From URNF01 sp045634325 (GTDB lineage: Bacteria; Bacillota; Clostridia; Oscillospirales; Acutalibacteraceae), in assembly GCA_045634325.1 (NCBI GenBank), contig JAZRAA010000020.1, forward strand, positions 1-48,241: a DNA stretch of 48,241 bases, in the 5' to 3' direction. Every line of letters starts with the position of its first letter. The stretch's first letter is position 1. Both the position numbers and the translations under genes were made by a program. The notes under the pieces were generated by a model. It was given only the letters and a program-made list of their open reading frames with translations. It did not search any database and had not been told where the DNA came from. Positions 1-7,318 of the stretch are shown here, piece by piece.

Positions 1-282
1 GAACTTAACAAGAAAGTTTTTCACAAAGAGATGTTTTTATCGGCAATCGGGAAGTTTATGGAGATGAAAACCATAACGGCACCGCTAATCCGCGAACTCA
101 TAGACCATATTGAAGTTCATGAAACCGAAGGCGAAGGAAAATACAAAACCCAACGAATTGTGATATTCTACCGATTCGTAGGGTATATAGAAATTCCGGA
201 AATGGCTTTAAATCAAGGAATCACAAAGGATACAAGGCAAGGAGTGGCGGTTTCGTATATACCAAAGAAAGTAACAGCATAA
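1..282 (+). CDS. Serine recombinase, C-terminal fragment (DUF4368-like)
   Basis: The reading frame is open from the first base of the window, so this is the 3' end of a gene that starts outside it; the internal ATG at 31 is not taken as the start. The visible 93 residues resemble the C-terminal DUF4368 region of large serine recombinases of the Tn4451/TndX type: a helical segment (TAPLIRELIDHIEVHETE) followed by a beta-rich stretch with IVIFYRFVGYIEIP. Such enzymes excise and integrate mobilizable elements through a catalytic serine in the N-terminal resolvase domain, which is not visible here. A short stem-loop and tRNA-Leu follow. Its presence suggests the right-hand part of an integrated element lies to the left of the window. 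Family assignment is fairly sure; activity cannot be judged. Confidence 0.7.
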   Translation, partial: ELNKKVFHKEMFLSAIGKFMEMKTITAPLIRELIDHIEVHETEGEGKYKTQRIVIFYRFVGYIEIPEMALNQGITKDTRQGVAVSYIPKKVTA

Positions 283-289
283 CAAAAAA

Positions 290-309
290 GGAGCAGGCAA
301 CCCTGCTCC
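290..309 (+). terminator. Stem-loop after the recombinase gene
   Basis: A perfect 8-bp stem, GGAGCAGG (290-297) with CCTGCTCC (302-309), has a four-base loop and begins 8 bases after the recombinase stop codon. There is no T tract after it, so it is a weak or non-classical terminator. Confidence 0.45.
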
Positions 310-335
310 GATACATAGAAAATACTAATGTGCAT

Positions 336-378
336 AAAAAAAGAATGTTCATAACGGTTAAGTCCGTTATGAACATTC
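336..378 (-). terminator. Rho-independent terminator of tRNA-Leu
   Basis: A perfect 15-bp inverted repeat (343-357 with 364-378, loop of 6) is followed on the minus strand by seven T residues (complement of 336-342). It lies 4 bases past the CCA end of the tRNA-Leu gene. Confidence 0.9.
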
Positions 379-382
379 AACA

Positions 383-469
383 TGGTGCCGCTGACCGGAC
401 TTGAACCGGTACGGTATCGCTACCGGGGGATTTTAAGTCCCCTGTGTCTGCCGATTCCACCACAGCGGC
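383..469 (-). tRNA. tRNA-Leu (anticodon UAA)
   Basis: Read on the minus strand this is an 87-nt class II tRNA with the CCA end encoded. The acceptor stem is GCCGCTG/CAGCGGC with discriminator A. The anticodon loop CTTAAAA sits in a GGGA/TCCC stem and gives anticodon TAA. The long variable arm (CGGTAGCGATACCG) is typical of leucine tRNAs, and the T loop TTCAAGT is intact. It has its own promoter and terminator, so it is a single-gene unit. The serine-recombinase end lies just beyond its 3' end. Confidence 0.95.
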
Positions 470-486
470 ATTTGTCAACGCCAATC

Positions 487-515
487 ATCATACTCTATTT
501 AAATAAGTTTGTCAA
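487..515 (-). promoter_or_regulatory. SigA-type promoter for tRNA-Leu
   Basis: On the minus strand a perfect TTGACA (515-510) is separated by 17 bases from TATGAT (492-487), 18 bases before the tRNA 5' end. Confidence 0.8.
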
Positions 516-570
516 GTCAAAACCCATATTTTACCCGCTTTTTTCACAACCTCTCAAACACATCATCTAT

Positions 571-599
571 TTGACAATGCACTGCACTCATGCTACAAT
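571..599 (+). promoter_or_regulatory. SigA-type promoter giving a probably leaderless mRNA
   Basis: TTGACA (571-576), a 17-base spacer and TACAAT (594-599). The ATG of the next gene is at 606, seven bases past the -10 box, where transcription normally starts, so the mRNA would begin at or next to the start codon. Confidence 0.75.
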
Positions 600-605
600 T
601 TATGC

Positions 606-1487
606 ATGAAAAACATACTAAATGCCGTTGATTCTCTCGATTTAAGCGGAAAGAAAGTGGCTGTCACCGGCGCTACCGGCGGTCTGGGCACGGCAATTTG
701 TCATTATCTGGCAGCAGCAAACGCTTCTCTTGTTCTGCTCAATCGCAATATGGAACGCTCAAGCGCTTTGGCGCAGTCTTTGCGTGCAGAATTTCCGTCC
801 GTTTGCATCCAACACATCCCGCTCGACCTTGCGGATATGCAATCTGTGCAGGAAGCGTGTGTGCAGTTGAAACACTTGTCACCCGATATCCTCATTCACA
901 ACGCAGGTGCCTATAAAATCAAACGATACACCTGCTCCACCAACCTAGACAACGTGTTTCAAATCAATTTCGCTTCCCCCTACTATATGACAAAAGAACT
1001 GTTACCGCTATTGCGTGAGAAAAACGGAAAGGTTATTATCGTCAGCAGTATTGCACACCGCTATGCCGCCTCAGACCCCGCAGATATTGACTTTAAGAAA
1101 CGTAAAGCCTCCCACCTTGCCTATGGAAACGCCAAGCGATATTTAACTTTCTCTCTTTTCGAACTGTTTAAAGATGAGAGAGACGCTTCGCTCGCTGTAG
1201 TACACCCCGGTATCACCTTTACCAACATCACCAACCATTTCCCACCGCTTGTTTTTGCGCTCATTAAGCACCCGATGAAATGGATTTTCATGAAACCGCG
1301 CAAAGCGGCGCTCTCCATCCTTGCCGGTGTCATGCAATCATCCGGATATCACGAGTGGATTGGTCCTCGTTGGTTTGATATTTGGGGAAAGCCTTGCAAA
1401 CGCACGTTGCGTTCCTGCTTCCCTTCAGAATGTGCTCATATTTTCAAAACCGCCGAAATAATTTATAACGATATAAAGAGGTTTTAA
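606..1487 (+). CDS. Short-chain dehydrogenase/reductase (SDR) family protein
   Basis: The 293-residue protein has the SDR signature in order: the Rossmann dinucleotide motif TGATGGLG near residues 21-28, HNAGA near 100, a catalytic serine in IIVSSIAH near 145, and the Tyr-x3-Lys motif YGNAK near 172. It should be a cytosolic NAD(P)-dependent oxidoreductase of the retinol-dehydrogenase-like group; the substrate cannot be told from sequence. No Shine-Dalgarno sequence precedes the ATG, which sits at the predicted transcription start, so translation is probably leaderless. The N-terminal length before the first beta strand is normal for SDRs, which supports this start over an internal GTG at 657. 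A metallophosphoesterase gene follows four bases later, so the two are co-transcribed. Confidence 0.88.
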   Translation: MKNILNAVDSLDLSGKKVAVTGATGGLGTAICHYLAAANASLVLLNRNMERSSALAQSLRAEFPSVCIQHIPLDLADMQSVQEACVQLKHLSPDILIHNAGAYKIKRYTCSTNLDNVFQINFASPYYMTKELLPLLREKNGKVIIVSSIAHRYAASDPADIDFKKRKASHLAYGNAKRYLTFSLFELFKDERDASLAVVHPGITFTNITNHFPPLVFALIKHPMKWIFMKPRKAALSILAGVMQSSGYHEWIGPRWFDIWGKPCKRTLRSCFPSECAHIFKTAEIIYNDIKRF

Positions 1488-1491
1488 CACC

Positions 1492-2286
1492 ATGAACTTC
1501 ATCAAATACGCACTGCGCGCTATGAACAATCCGTTATTTTCTCGACGAGTCAAATGCCCCCCTGTTGTAGAAGAGATTGCCGTTACGCTGCCGCAACTGC
1601 CCACAGCATTCCAAAACTATCGCATTGCGGTCGTGTCGGACACCCACTTCCCCGACAGTCTTTGTACACCGCAACAAATTTTAGATGCCTTGCGTGCAGC
1701 ACAGCCTGACTGTATTATTCTGGCAGGCGACCTGACCAATCGCTATAATACCAATATTAATACGCAAGAGACAAAGGCTTTTCTGCAAAACATGCAAACC
1801 ATTGCACCCAGCTACGCTATTGTCGGCAACCACGAATACGCACCCGCTCGCCATTCTGTTTATACAGAATTGTTGCAAGCGGCAAACATACCACTGACCG
1901 AAGATGCATTTTTATATTTGGAAAAAGACGAAAACGCACTGCCGTTATACTGTGTATGTAACCCAAAACTCCCGTTACCCACCCCCGAACAGTCATATGC
2001 CATTCTGCTGACACATTATCCGCACCAAGCGGCAAGCAATGCTGACAGTGGTTTTGCACTGGCATTATGCGGGCACGCACACGGCGGGCAGATACGTTTG
2101 GGACAACGTGGATTGTTCGCTCCCGGTCAAGGTTTATTTGCCAAATATATCAGTGGTGCGTATACCGTGAGAGGTATAACGGTGGTAGTCAGTCGTGGAC
2201 TTGGCGACAGTTCCCTGCCCGTGCGCATCCAAAACGCCGCCCATCTTCCTGTGGTCATTTTAAAGAGTGACACTTTTACGCTTTAA
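1492..2286 (+). CDS. Metallophosphoesterase, YkuE/YaeI-like
   Basis: The protein (264 aa) carries the calcineurin-like metal-binding blocks in order: DTH in VVSDTHFPD (about residue 50), GDLTN (about 80), GNHE (about 105), THYP (about 170) and GHAHGGQ (about 190). These bind two metal ions and hydrolyse phosphate esters. The GHAHGGQIRLG block is typical of the YkuE/YaeI branch, whose members act on lipid-linked or nucleotide phosphates at the membrane, but no signal peptide or membrane segment is visible here. The start is supported by AGAGG 11 bases upstream. It forms a two-gene unit with the SDR gene. Confidence 0.88.
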   Translation: MNFIKYALRAMNNPLFSRRVKCPPVVEEIAVTLPQLPTAFQNYRIAVVSDTHFPDSLCTPQQILDALRAAQPDCIILAGDLTNRYNTNINTQETKAFLQNMQTIAPSYAIVGNHEYAPARHSVYTELLQAANIPLTEDAFLYLEKDENALPLYCVCNPKLPLPTPEQSYAILLTHYPHQAASNADSGFALALCGHAHGGQIRLGQRGLFAPGQGLFAKYISGAYTVRGITVVVSRGLGDSSLPVRIQNAAHLPVVILKSDTFTL

Positions 2287-2314
2287 TCCAATAAAAAATT
2301 TTTCTGTTTTTCTA

Positions 2315-2344
2315 TTGACATGCGCGCGGTTTTTGACGTATAAT
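2315..2344 (+). promoter_or_regulatory. Strong SigA-type promoter of the liv operon
   Basis: Perfect TTGACA (2315-2320) and perfect TATAAT (2339-2344) with an 18-base spacer. Predicted start is near 2351, which leaves about 200 nt of untranslated leader before livJ containing a small reading frame and a terminator hairpin. Confidence 0.88.
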
Positions 2345-2385
2345 GAGAGAAATCTTTGTAAATTTTCTGTGAAGGGGAAAAAGAT

Positions 2386-2469
2386 ATGTATACGCAAAGA
2401 CAGTCTATGTATGCATATACTGCCGCCAATATGACAGCGGCTTCTTTTTCCTGCGCTCTTTCTCTGTAA
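2386..2469 (+). CDS. Putative 27-residue leader peptide of the liv operon
   Basis: A small frame starts at an ATG preceded by AAGGGG at a good distance and ends at TAA (2467-2469). The peptide begins MYTQRQSMYAYTAANM and has six Ala, three Tyr and only two Leu codons, both near the end; it is not a classical Leu/Ile/Val-rich leader. Codons 13-14 (Ala-Ala, 2422-2427) form one arm of a hairpin, and the stop codon overlaps the 5' arm of the downstream terminator (2468-2476). Its translation could therefore decide whether the terminator forms. The arrangement is seen directly; the regulatory role is inferred. Confidence 0.5.
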   Translation: MYTQRQSMYAYTAANMTAASFSCALSL

Positions 2470-2495
2470 GCATCGCTGTGTGGCGGTGCTTTTTT
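2422..2495 (+). promoter_or_regulatory. Attenuator-like leader RNA upstream of livJ
   Basis: Four segments can pair alternatively. Segment 1 GCCGC (2422-2426) pairs with segment 2 GCGGC (2437-2441). Segment 2, as ACAGCG (2434-2439), can instead pair perfectly with CGCTGT (2474-2479). The terminator is formed by AAGCATCGC (2468-2476) with GCGGTGCTT (2483-2491), nine pairs including one G-U, and runs into a T tract (2490-2495). The 2:3 pairing excludes the terminator. No T-box, lysine or other named riboswitch motif was recognised. The ligand or amino acid sensed is unknown. Confidence 0.55.
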
Positions 2496-2551
2496 GATGC
2501 CTTTTACAGCAAACGCTGTGAAAATATTATTTTCAAAGGAGAATACCAATC

Positions 2552-3673
2552 ATGAAAAAGTTTGTAAAACTTGCTGCTCTCTGCTTGGCGCTGATGATGC
2601 TCGTCTCCGCTTTCGCAGGTTGTGGCGAAAAGAAAGCCGACCAGTTCTTTATCGGTGCTACCGGCCCCTTGACCGGTGATGCATCCTCCTATGGTAACTC
2701 GGTCAATAACGGTGCCACCATCGCAATTGAAGAAATCAATGCCGCAGGTGGCCTCAACGGCATCACCTTCAAATTCGAAATGAAGGACGACAAAGCAACT
2801 GCTGAAGATGCCGCTACCGGCTATGACAGCTTGATGGACCAAGGCATGCAGATTTCTATCGGCAGTGTTACTTCCGGTTCCTGCGAATCCTTCGCAGCAA
2901 AATCCGTGAATGACAACCTGTTCTTCATCACCCCCTCCGCTTCCGCCGCTAACGTCATCGAAAACCGTGCCAACGCTTTCCGCGTTTGCTTCGGCGACCC
3001 TGACCAAGGCGTACTCGCAGTGGACGAACTGGTGAAAGCCGGTTACACCAACATCGGTGCTATCTATGACACCAGCGATGCATATTCCAGCGGCATCTTC
3101 GCTGCATTCGATGCTGAAATGAAAAAACGCGGCATCGCCTTCAATGCACAGACCTTCGACCAGGAAAACAAAAAAGACTTCTCCACTCAGGTTGACGCTC
3201 TCAAAGATTGCGACGTTATCTTCTTGCCCATCTACTACACCGAAGCCGGCTTGATCGCCAAAGCTTGCGTGTCCAAGGGCATCACCGCTGACTTGTTCGG
3301 TTGTGACGGTCTGGACGGCGTTGCTGACCAGATTGATGGCACCGTGACCAACAAAATCACCTACATCACTCCCTTTGACGTGAACAGCACCACCAACGCT
3401 GTTTCCAAGAAATTTGTCGAGGCTTACAAAGCCAAGTACAACGAAGTTCCCGACCAGTTCGCTGCTGACGGTTATGATGCAGTATATGCAATTTATGAAG
3501 CGATGAAAGTTGCTAACATCGACGACGCTTCCATCAGCGCCAGCGACCTGTGCGAAGCAGTGAAGAAAGCCATTACCGACGCTTCCTTCAAACTGGACGG
3601 CGCTACCGGCGAGATGTCTTGGGACGCTACCGGCGCTTGCACCAAAGCTCCGCAGATTGTTGCAGTTAACTAA
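2552..3673 (+). CDS. livJ: Branched-chain amino acid ABC transporter, substrate-binding lipoprotein
   Basis: The 373-residue protein starts with a lipoprotein signal (MKKFVKLAALCLALMMLVSA, then a lipobox around FAGC), so the mature protein is lipid-anchored outside the membrane at about Cys24. The rest is a type I periplasmic-binding fold of the LivJ/LivK family (FIGATGPLTGDASSYG near the N-terminus). It delivers leucine, isoleucine, valine or related amino acids to LivHMGF. AAAGGAG precedes the ATG. It is the first structural gene of the operon and is separated from livH by a stable hairpin, which fits the need for more binding protein than permease. Codon choice is strongly skewed to C-ending codons, as expected for a highly expressed gene. 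Exact substrate is not provable from sequence. Confidence 0.92.
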   Translation: MKKFVKLAALCLALMMLVSAFAGCGEKKADQFFIGATGPLTGDASSYGNSVNNGATIAIEEINAAGGLNGITFKFEMKDDKATAEDAATGYDSLMDQGMQISIGSVTSGSCESFAAKSVNDNLFFITPSASAANVIENRANAFRVCFGDPDQGVLAVDELVKAGYTNIGAIYDTSDAYSSGIFAAFDAEMKKRGIAFNAQTFDQENKKDFSTQVDALKDCDVIFLPIYYTEAGLIAKACVSKGITADLFGCDGLDGVADQIDGTVTNKITYITPFDVNSTTNAVSKKFVEAYKAKYNEVPDQFAADGYDAVYAIYEAMKVANIDDASISASDLCEAVKKAITDASFKLDGATGEMSWDATGACTKAPQIVAVN

Positions 3674-3687
3674 TTTTTAACAACTGT

Positions 3688-3718
3688 GTCTGACCGGGAG
3701 TGTATCTCCCGGTCAGAC
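3688..3718 (+). terminator. Intercistronic hairpin between livJ and livH
   Basis: A perfect 13-bp stem (3688-3700 with 3706-3718) with a five-base loop is followed by a T-rich stretch. It may act as a partial terminator or as a 3' stabiliser of livJ mRNA. Confidence 0.75.
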
Positions 3719-3770
3719 TATTTGTCTTTTTATGACCCCCGCTATTCTGTTTTCGCAAGGAGAACAAATC

Positions 3771-4634
3771 ATGAGTACTGTTTTAAACGGATTGAGTCTC
3801 GGTGCTATCTACGCTTTGATTGCACTGGGATATACCATGGTGTACGGCATCGCTAAGATGCTCAACTTCGCGCACGGCGACATCATTATGGTCGGCGCAT
3901 ACGCCATTCTGACCACCCTCACCTTAAGTGGTAATTTGTGGGTGGCTATTATCGTTTCTATCGTTATTTGTTCGCTTATGGGTATTCTCATTGAAAAACT
4001 TGCCTATAAGCCGCTGCGCAGCGCCTCCCCTTTGGCCGTGCTGATTACCGCTATCGGTGTCAGCTACTTCTTACAGGGTATGGCACAACTTATCTTCGGT
4101 TCTAAGTCGCAGCCCATTACCCTGCCCTCTTTCGGCAGTATGCAAATCGGAAAATTACAGGTTGAGACCCGCACCATCATCACCTTGATAGCCGGTGCGC
4201 TGATTATGATTGCCTTGACCGTTTTTGTTAAGAAAACCCGCACCGGTCGTGCTATGCTCGCCGTATCTGAAGACAAAGGTGCCGCACAATTGATGGGTGT
4301 CAACGTCAACCGCATCATTATGATTACCTTTGCCATCGGCTCCGCTTTGGCGGCTTGTGCGTCTATTTTCTATTTGATGCAAATCCCGTCTATCAGTCCC
4401 ACGCTCGGCGCTATGCCCGGTATCAAAGCATTTGCTGCCGCCGTTATCGGTGGTATCGGCTCTTTGCCCGGTGCTATGATTGGCGGTGTGCTGCTCGGCT
4501 TGGTGGAAAAAATCTGCGCCAGCATTCCCGCTGTCAGCCCGTATACCACCGCGATTGAATTCAGTCTGCTTATCGTTATCTTGTTGGTTAAACCGATTGG
4601 GTTGCTCGGCAAAAGAAGAAGAGAGAAGGTGTGA
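3771..4634 (+). CDS. livH: Branched-chain amino acid ABC transporter permease LivH
   Basis: A 287-residue hydrophobic protein of the LivH family, with about eight membrane segments and the family start LNGLSLGAIYALIALGYTMV. It forms the translocation pore with LivM. The ATG at 3771 is preferred over an upstream in-frame ATG at 3732 because AAGGAG lies eight bases before it and the family N-terminus begins here. The gene ends six bases before livM. Confidence 0.93.
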   Translation: MSTVLNGLSLGAIYALIALGYTMVYGIAKMLNFAHGDIIMVGAYAILTTLTLSGNLWVAIIVSIVICSLMGILIEKLAYKPLRSASPLAVLITAIGVSYFLQGMAQLIFGSKSQPITLPSFGSMQIGKLQVETRTIITLIAGALIMIALTVFVKKTRTGRAMLAVSEDKGAAQLMGVNVNRIIMITFAIGSALAACASIFYLMQIPSISPTLGAMPGIKAFAAAVIGGIGSLPGAMIGGVLLGLVEKICASIPAVSPYTTAIEFSLLIVILLVKPIGLLGKRRREKV

Positions 4635-4640
4635 TGCATA

Positions 4641-5777
4641 ATGGGAAACAAACTTAAAACAAGCCATTTTAACATTAAGCATCATATCAACTGGATTACG
4701 GTTGCCGTATTCTTGGTAGCTATGGTGGTTTTGAGCAGTATGGGTGCATTGCCTCGTGCCATTGTCAATCTGCTCACCCGTATTGCATACAGCATCGTAC
4801 TTGCCGTGTCCTTGAACTTAGTGGTCGGTTTCCTCGGCGAACTCAGTCTCGGTCACGCAGGATTCATGTGTGTCGGCGCATATATCGGTTGTTACCTCGC
4901 CAATTTCCTGCACACCGTCATCGACTCTCCCCTGCTGGTATTGATTATCGCTATGATTGTGGGTGGCACCGTCGCGGCAGTGTTCGGCTTTATCATCGGT
5001 CTGCCTGCTCTCCGTTTGAAAGGCGACTATCTGGCGATTGCCACACTGGCTTTCGGTGAAATTGTGCGTAATATATTCAAGAACCTGCCATACTTTGGCG
5101 GCGCACTCGGTCTTAGCACTAAAACCTATAAGGCTTCTGAATTGTTTATTGTTGCGTTTATCATCGTGATTGCTGTGTTGATTTTGACCCAAAACCTCAT
5201 CCGCAGTAAACACGGTCGCGCAATTACCTCTATTCGTGATAACGAAATTGCTGCAAAAGCAATGGGCATCAACGTGACTTTCTACAAACTGTTCGTATTC
5301 GTGTTTGCCGCTTTCTTTGCAGGCGTTGCAGGGGTACTGTATGGTCACCAGAACACCCCCGTGTTGTACTCCTTCTTCTCCTACAACTATTCCATCGAAA
5401 TTCTGGTTATGGTGGTGCTCGGCGGCATGGGCAACATCACCGGTTCCATCATTGCCGCAACTCTAATCACTTACGTCAACTTCCTGTTGCAAAGCCAGTT
5501 GTCCGGTGATTTGGCGGCACTCAAACTGCTTATCTACGCCGTCATCTTGATTGTAGCGGTGTTGTTCAACAACTCTCCTCTGTTCCGTCCTCTCAAAGAG
5601 AAATTGGATTTGAAAAAACTCTTTAGAAGCCGTAACGCTAAACCCGATAAAATCAAAGACGATGACGCCGCTTGGGATCGCATCACCACCAAAATTCGTA
5701 TGGATGAATTGTTGTCGGTTGATCTGCAACCCGGTGCCGCTTACACACCTGATAAAACAAACAAGGAGGATAAATAA
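4641..5777 (+). CDS. livM: Branched-chain amino acid ABC transporter permease LivM
   Basis: The second permease of the LIV-type transporter, 378 residues, with the family core GFLGELSLGHAGFMCVGAY near residues 55-75 and a cytoplasmic loop LPALRLKGDYLAIATLAFGE. Roughly the last 50 residues after the final membrane segment form a charged cytoplasmic tail (KPDKIKDDDAAWDR and on), longer than in many LivM proteins. It is coupled to livH upstream and its stop codon is followed almost at once by livG, whose ribosome site AAGGAGG lies inside the livM 3' end. Confidence 0.92.
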   Translation: MGNKLKTSHFNIKHHINWITVAVFLVAMVVLSSMGALPRAIVNLLTRIAYSIVLAVSLNLVVGFLGELSLGHAGFMCVGAYIGCYLANFLHTVIDSPLLVLIIAMIVGGTVAAVFGFIIGLPALRLKGDYLAIATLAFGEIVRNIFKNLPYFGGALGLSTKTYKASELFIVAFIIVIAVLILTQNLIRSKHGRAITSIRDNEIAAKAMGINVTFYKLFVFVFAAFFAGVAGVLYGHQNTPVLYSFFSYNYSIEILVMVVLGGMGNITGSIIAATLITYVNFLLQSQLSGDLAALKLLIYAVILIVAVLFNNSPLFRPLKEKLDLKKLFRSRNAKPDKIKDDDAAWDRITTKIRMDELLSVDLQPGAAYTPDKTNKEDK

Positions 5778-5778
5778 T

Positions 5779-6549
5779 ATGTCTGATATTATTTTGAAAA
5801 CCGAAGACCTCGGTATCTCCTTTGGTGGTTTGCATGCGGTGCAACATCTCAATTTAGAAATTCACAAAAAACAGTTATACGGTTTGGTCGGCCCCAACGG
5901 TGCCGGTAAAACCACCGTATTTAACATGCTGACCGGCGTATACGCCCCCACCACCGGTAAATTCTTTTTAGATGGTGAGGACCTGACCGGTAAACCGCAG
6001 GAGGTTATCAACCACAAAGGCATTGCACGTACTTTTCAGAATATCCGCTTGTTTAACAATATGAGCGTTATTCGTAACGTGCTTGTGGGGTTGCACAACC
6101 AACCCGAATTCAAGTGTAATCCTTTTGCCAGTATGTTCCGTCTGCCGAGTTTCTTCCGCAGTGAACGCAAAATGCGTGAACGCGCAAAAGAGATTCTCCG
6201 CATCTTTAATTTGGAAGAGGAACGCAACAATCTTTCTTGCAACCTCCCCTACGGCAAACAGAGAAAACTTGAAATCGCCCGTGCGTTAGCGACCAATCCG
6301 AAACTGTTGTTGTTAGACGAACCGGCGGCGGGCATGAACCCGCACGAAACCGAAGATTTGATGAACATCATTCGCTATATCCGTGACAATTTCGATATGA
6401 CCATTCTGCTCATTGAGCACGATATGAAATTCGTTTCCGGTCTTTGCGATGAAATCACCGTTCTCAATTTCGGCACGGTGCTGGCATCCGGCAAAACCAA
6501 ACAGGCACTCAATGACCCCGAGGTCATCAAAGCCTACATCGGAGGGTAA
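5779..6549 (+). CDS. livG: Branched-chain amino acid ABC transporter ATPase LivG
   Basis: A 256-residue ABC ATPase with Walker A GPNGAGKTT (about residue 38), Walker B LLLLDEPAAGMNP and the switch His in LLIEHDMKFV. The signature is LPYGKQRKLEIARAL rather than LSGGQ, which is normal for LivG. The frame stays open upstream, but the start is set at ATG 5779 because AAGGAGG precedes it by eight bases and the N-terminus matches the family. It pairs with LivF to drive transport. Confidence 0.93.
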   Translation: MSDIILKTEDLGISFGGLHAVQHLNLEIHKKQLYGLVGPNGAGKTTVFNMLTGVYAPTTGKFFLDGEDLTGKPQEVINHKGIARTFQNIRLFNNMSVIRNVLVGLHNQPEFKCNPFASMFRLPSFFRSERKMRERAKEILRIFNLEEERNNLSCNLPYGKQRKLEIARALATNPKLLLLDEPAAGMNPHETEDLMNIIRYIRDNFDMTILLIEHDMKFVSGLCDEITVLNFGTVLASGKTKQALNDPEVIKAYIGG

Positions 6550-6554
6550 ACACT

Positions 6555-7265
6555 ATGGCACTATTGGAAGTAAAGGATTTAACCGTTTTCTACGGCGTTA
6601 TCCAAGCCTTGAAAGGTATCAGTTTTGAGGTTAATAAAGGCGAAATCGTCACCCTTATCGGTGCTAACGGTGCAGGGAAAACCACGACCATGCAAAGTAT
6701 CATGGGGTTAATTCCCTCCACCGCAGGTACGGTCACCTATAATGGTACTGACATCACCAAAATGCCTTGCCACAAAATTGTGCATTTAGGCATGACGCAG
6801 GTGCCGGAAGGACGCCGTGTGTTCCAGGAATTGACCGTATACGAAAACTTGTTGATGGGTGCGTATACCGAGAAAAACAAATCCAAGATTAAGAAAGATA
6901 TTGAAGAGATTTATGAGTGGTTCCCTCGTTTAGGCGAGCGTAAATCCCAGATTGCCGGCACACTGTCCGGCGGCGAACAGCAAATGCTCGCCATGGGACG
7001 TGCCATGATGAGCCACCCCGACCTGCTGATGTTGGATGAACCTTCCATGGGTCTTTCTCCACTGCTGGTCGACCAAGTATTCGATATCATCAAGAATTTC
7101 CAGAAAAACGGCACCACCATTCTGTTGGTGGAACAAAACGCCGGTAAATCGCTTGCGATTTCCGATCGCGCATATGTTCTCGAAAACGGTCGCATTGCCC
7201 TTTCGGGAACCGGCGCCGAGCTCGCACAGAGCGAAGAAGTCAAAAAAGCGTATCTCGGTGGCTAA
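6555..7265 (+). CDS. livF: Branched-chain amino acid ABC transporter ATPase LivF
   Basis: The second ATPase of the transporter, 236 residues, with Walker A GANGAGKTT (about residue 37), signature LSGGEQQMLAMGRA, Walker B LLMLDEPSMGLSP and switch His replaced by Gln (LLVEQNAG), as usual in LivF. The gene starts six bases after livG (GGAGGG just before) and closes the operon; a hairpin terminator follows. Confidence 0.93.
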   Translation: MALLEVKDLTVFYGVIQALKGISFEVNKGEIVTLIGANGAGKTTTMQSIMGLIPSTAGTVTYNGTDITKMPCHKIVHLGMTQVPEGRRVFQELTVYENLLMGAYTEKNKSKIKKDIEEIYEWFPRLGERKSQIAGTLSGGEQQMLAMGRAMMSHPDLLMLDEPSMGLSPLLVDQVFDIIKNFQKNGTTILLVEQNAGKSLAISDRAYVLENGRIALSGTGAELAQSEEVKKAYLGG

Positions 7266-7274
7266 AAGCAAACA

Positions 7275-7315
7275 AAAAGAGAACAGGTCTTTCGACCTGA
7301 ACGCTTTTCTTTTTA
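7275..7315. terminator. Terminator between convergent livF and sigA
   Basis: CAGGTC (7284-7289) pairs with GACCTG (7294-7299) over a TTTC loop. It is flanked by A-rich sequence on the left and T-rich sequence on the right, so it can work in both directions. The stem is short. Confidence 0.6.
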
Positions 7316-7318
7316 TCA

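Noticed and set aside
382..609. Open frame of 75 codons on the plus strand
   Set aside because: It runs over the tRNA-Leu gene and the SDR promoter and has no ribosome site.
2504..3007. Long minus-strand frame opposite livJ
   Set aside because: It is antisense to a clear lipoprotein gene, has low-complexity composition and no ribosome site; it is a product of livJ codon bias.
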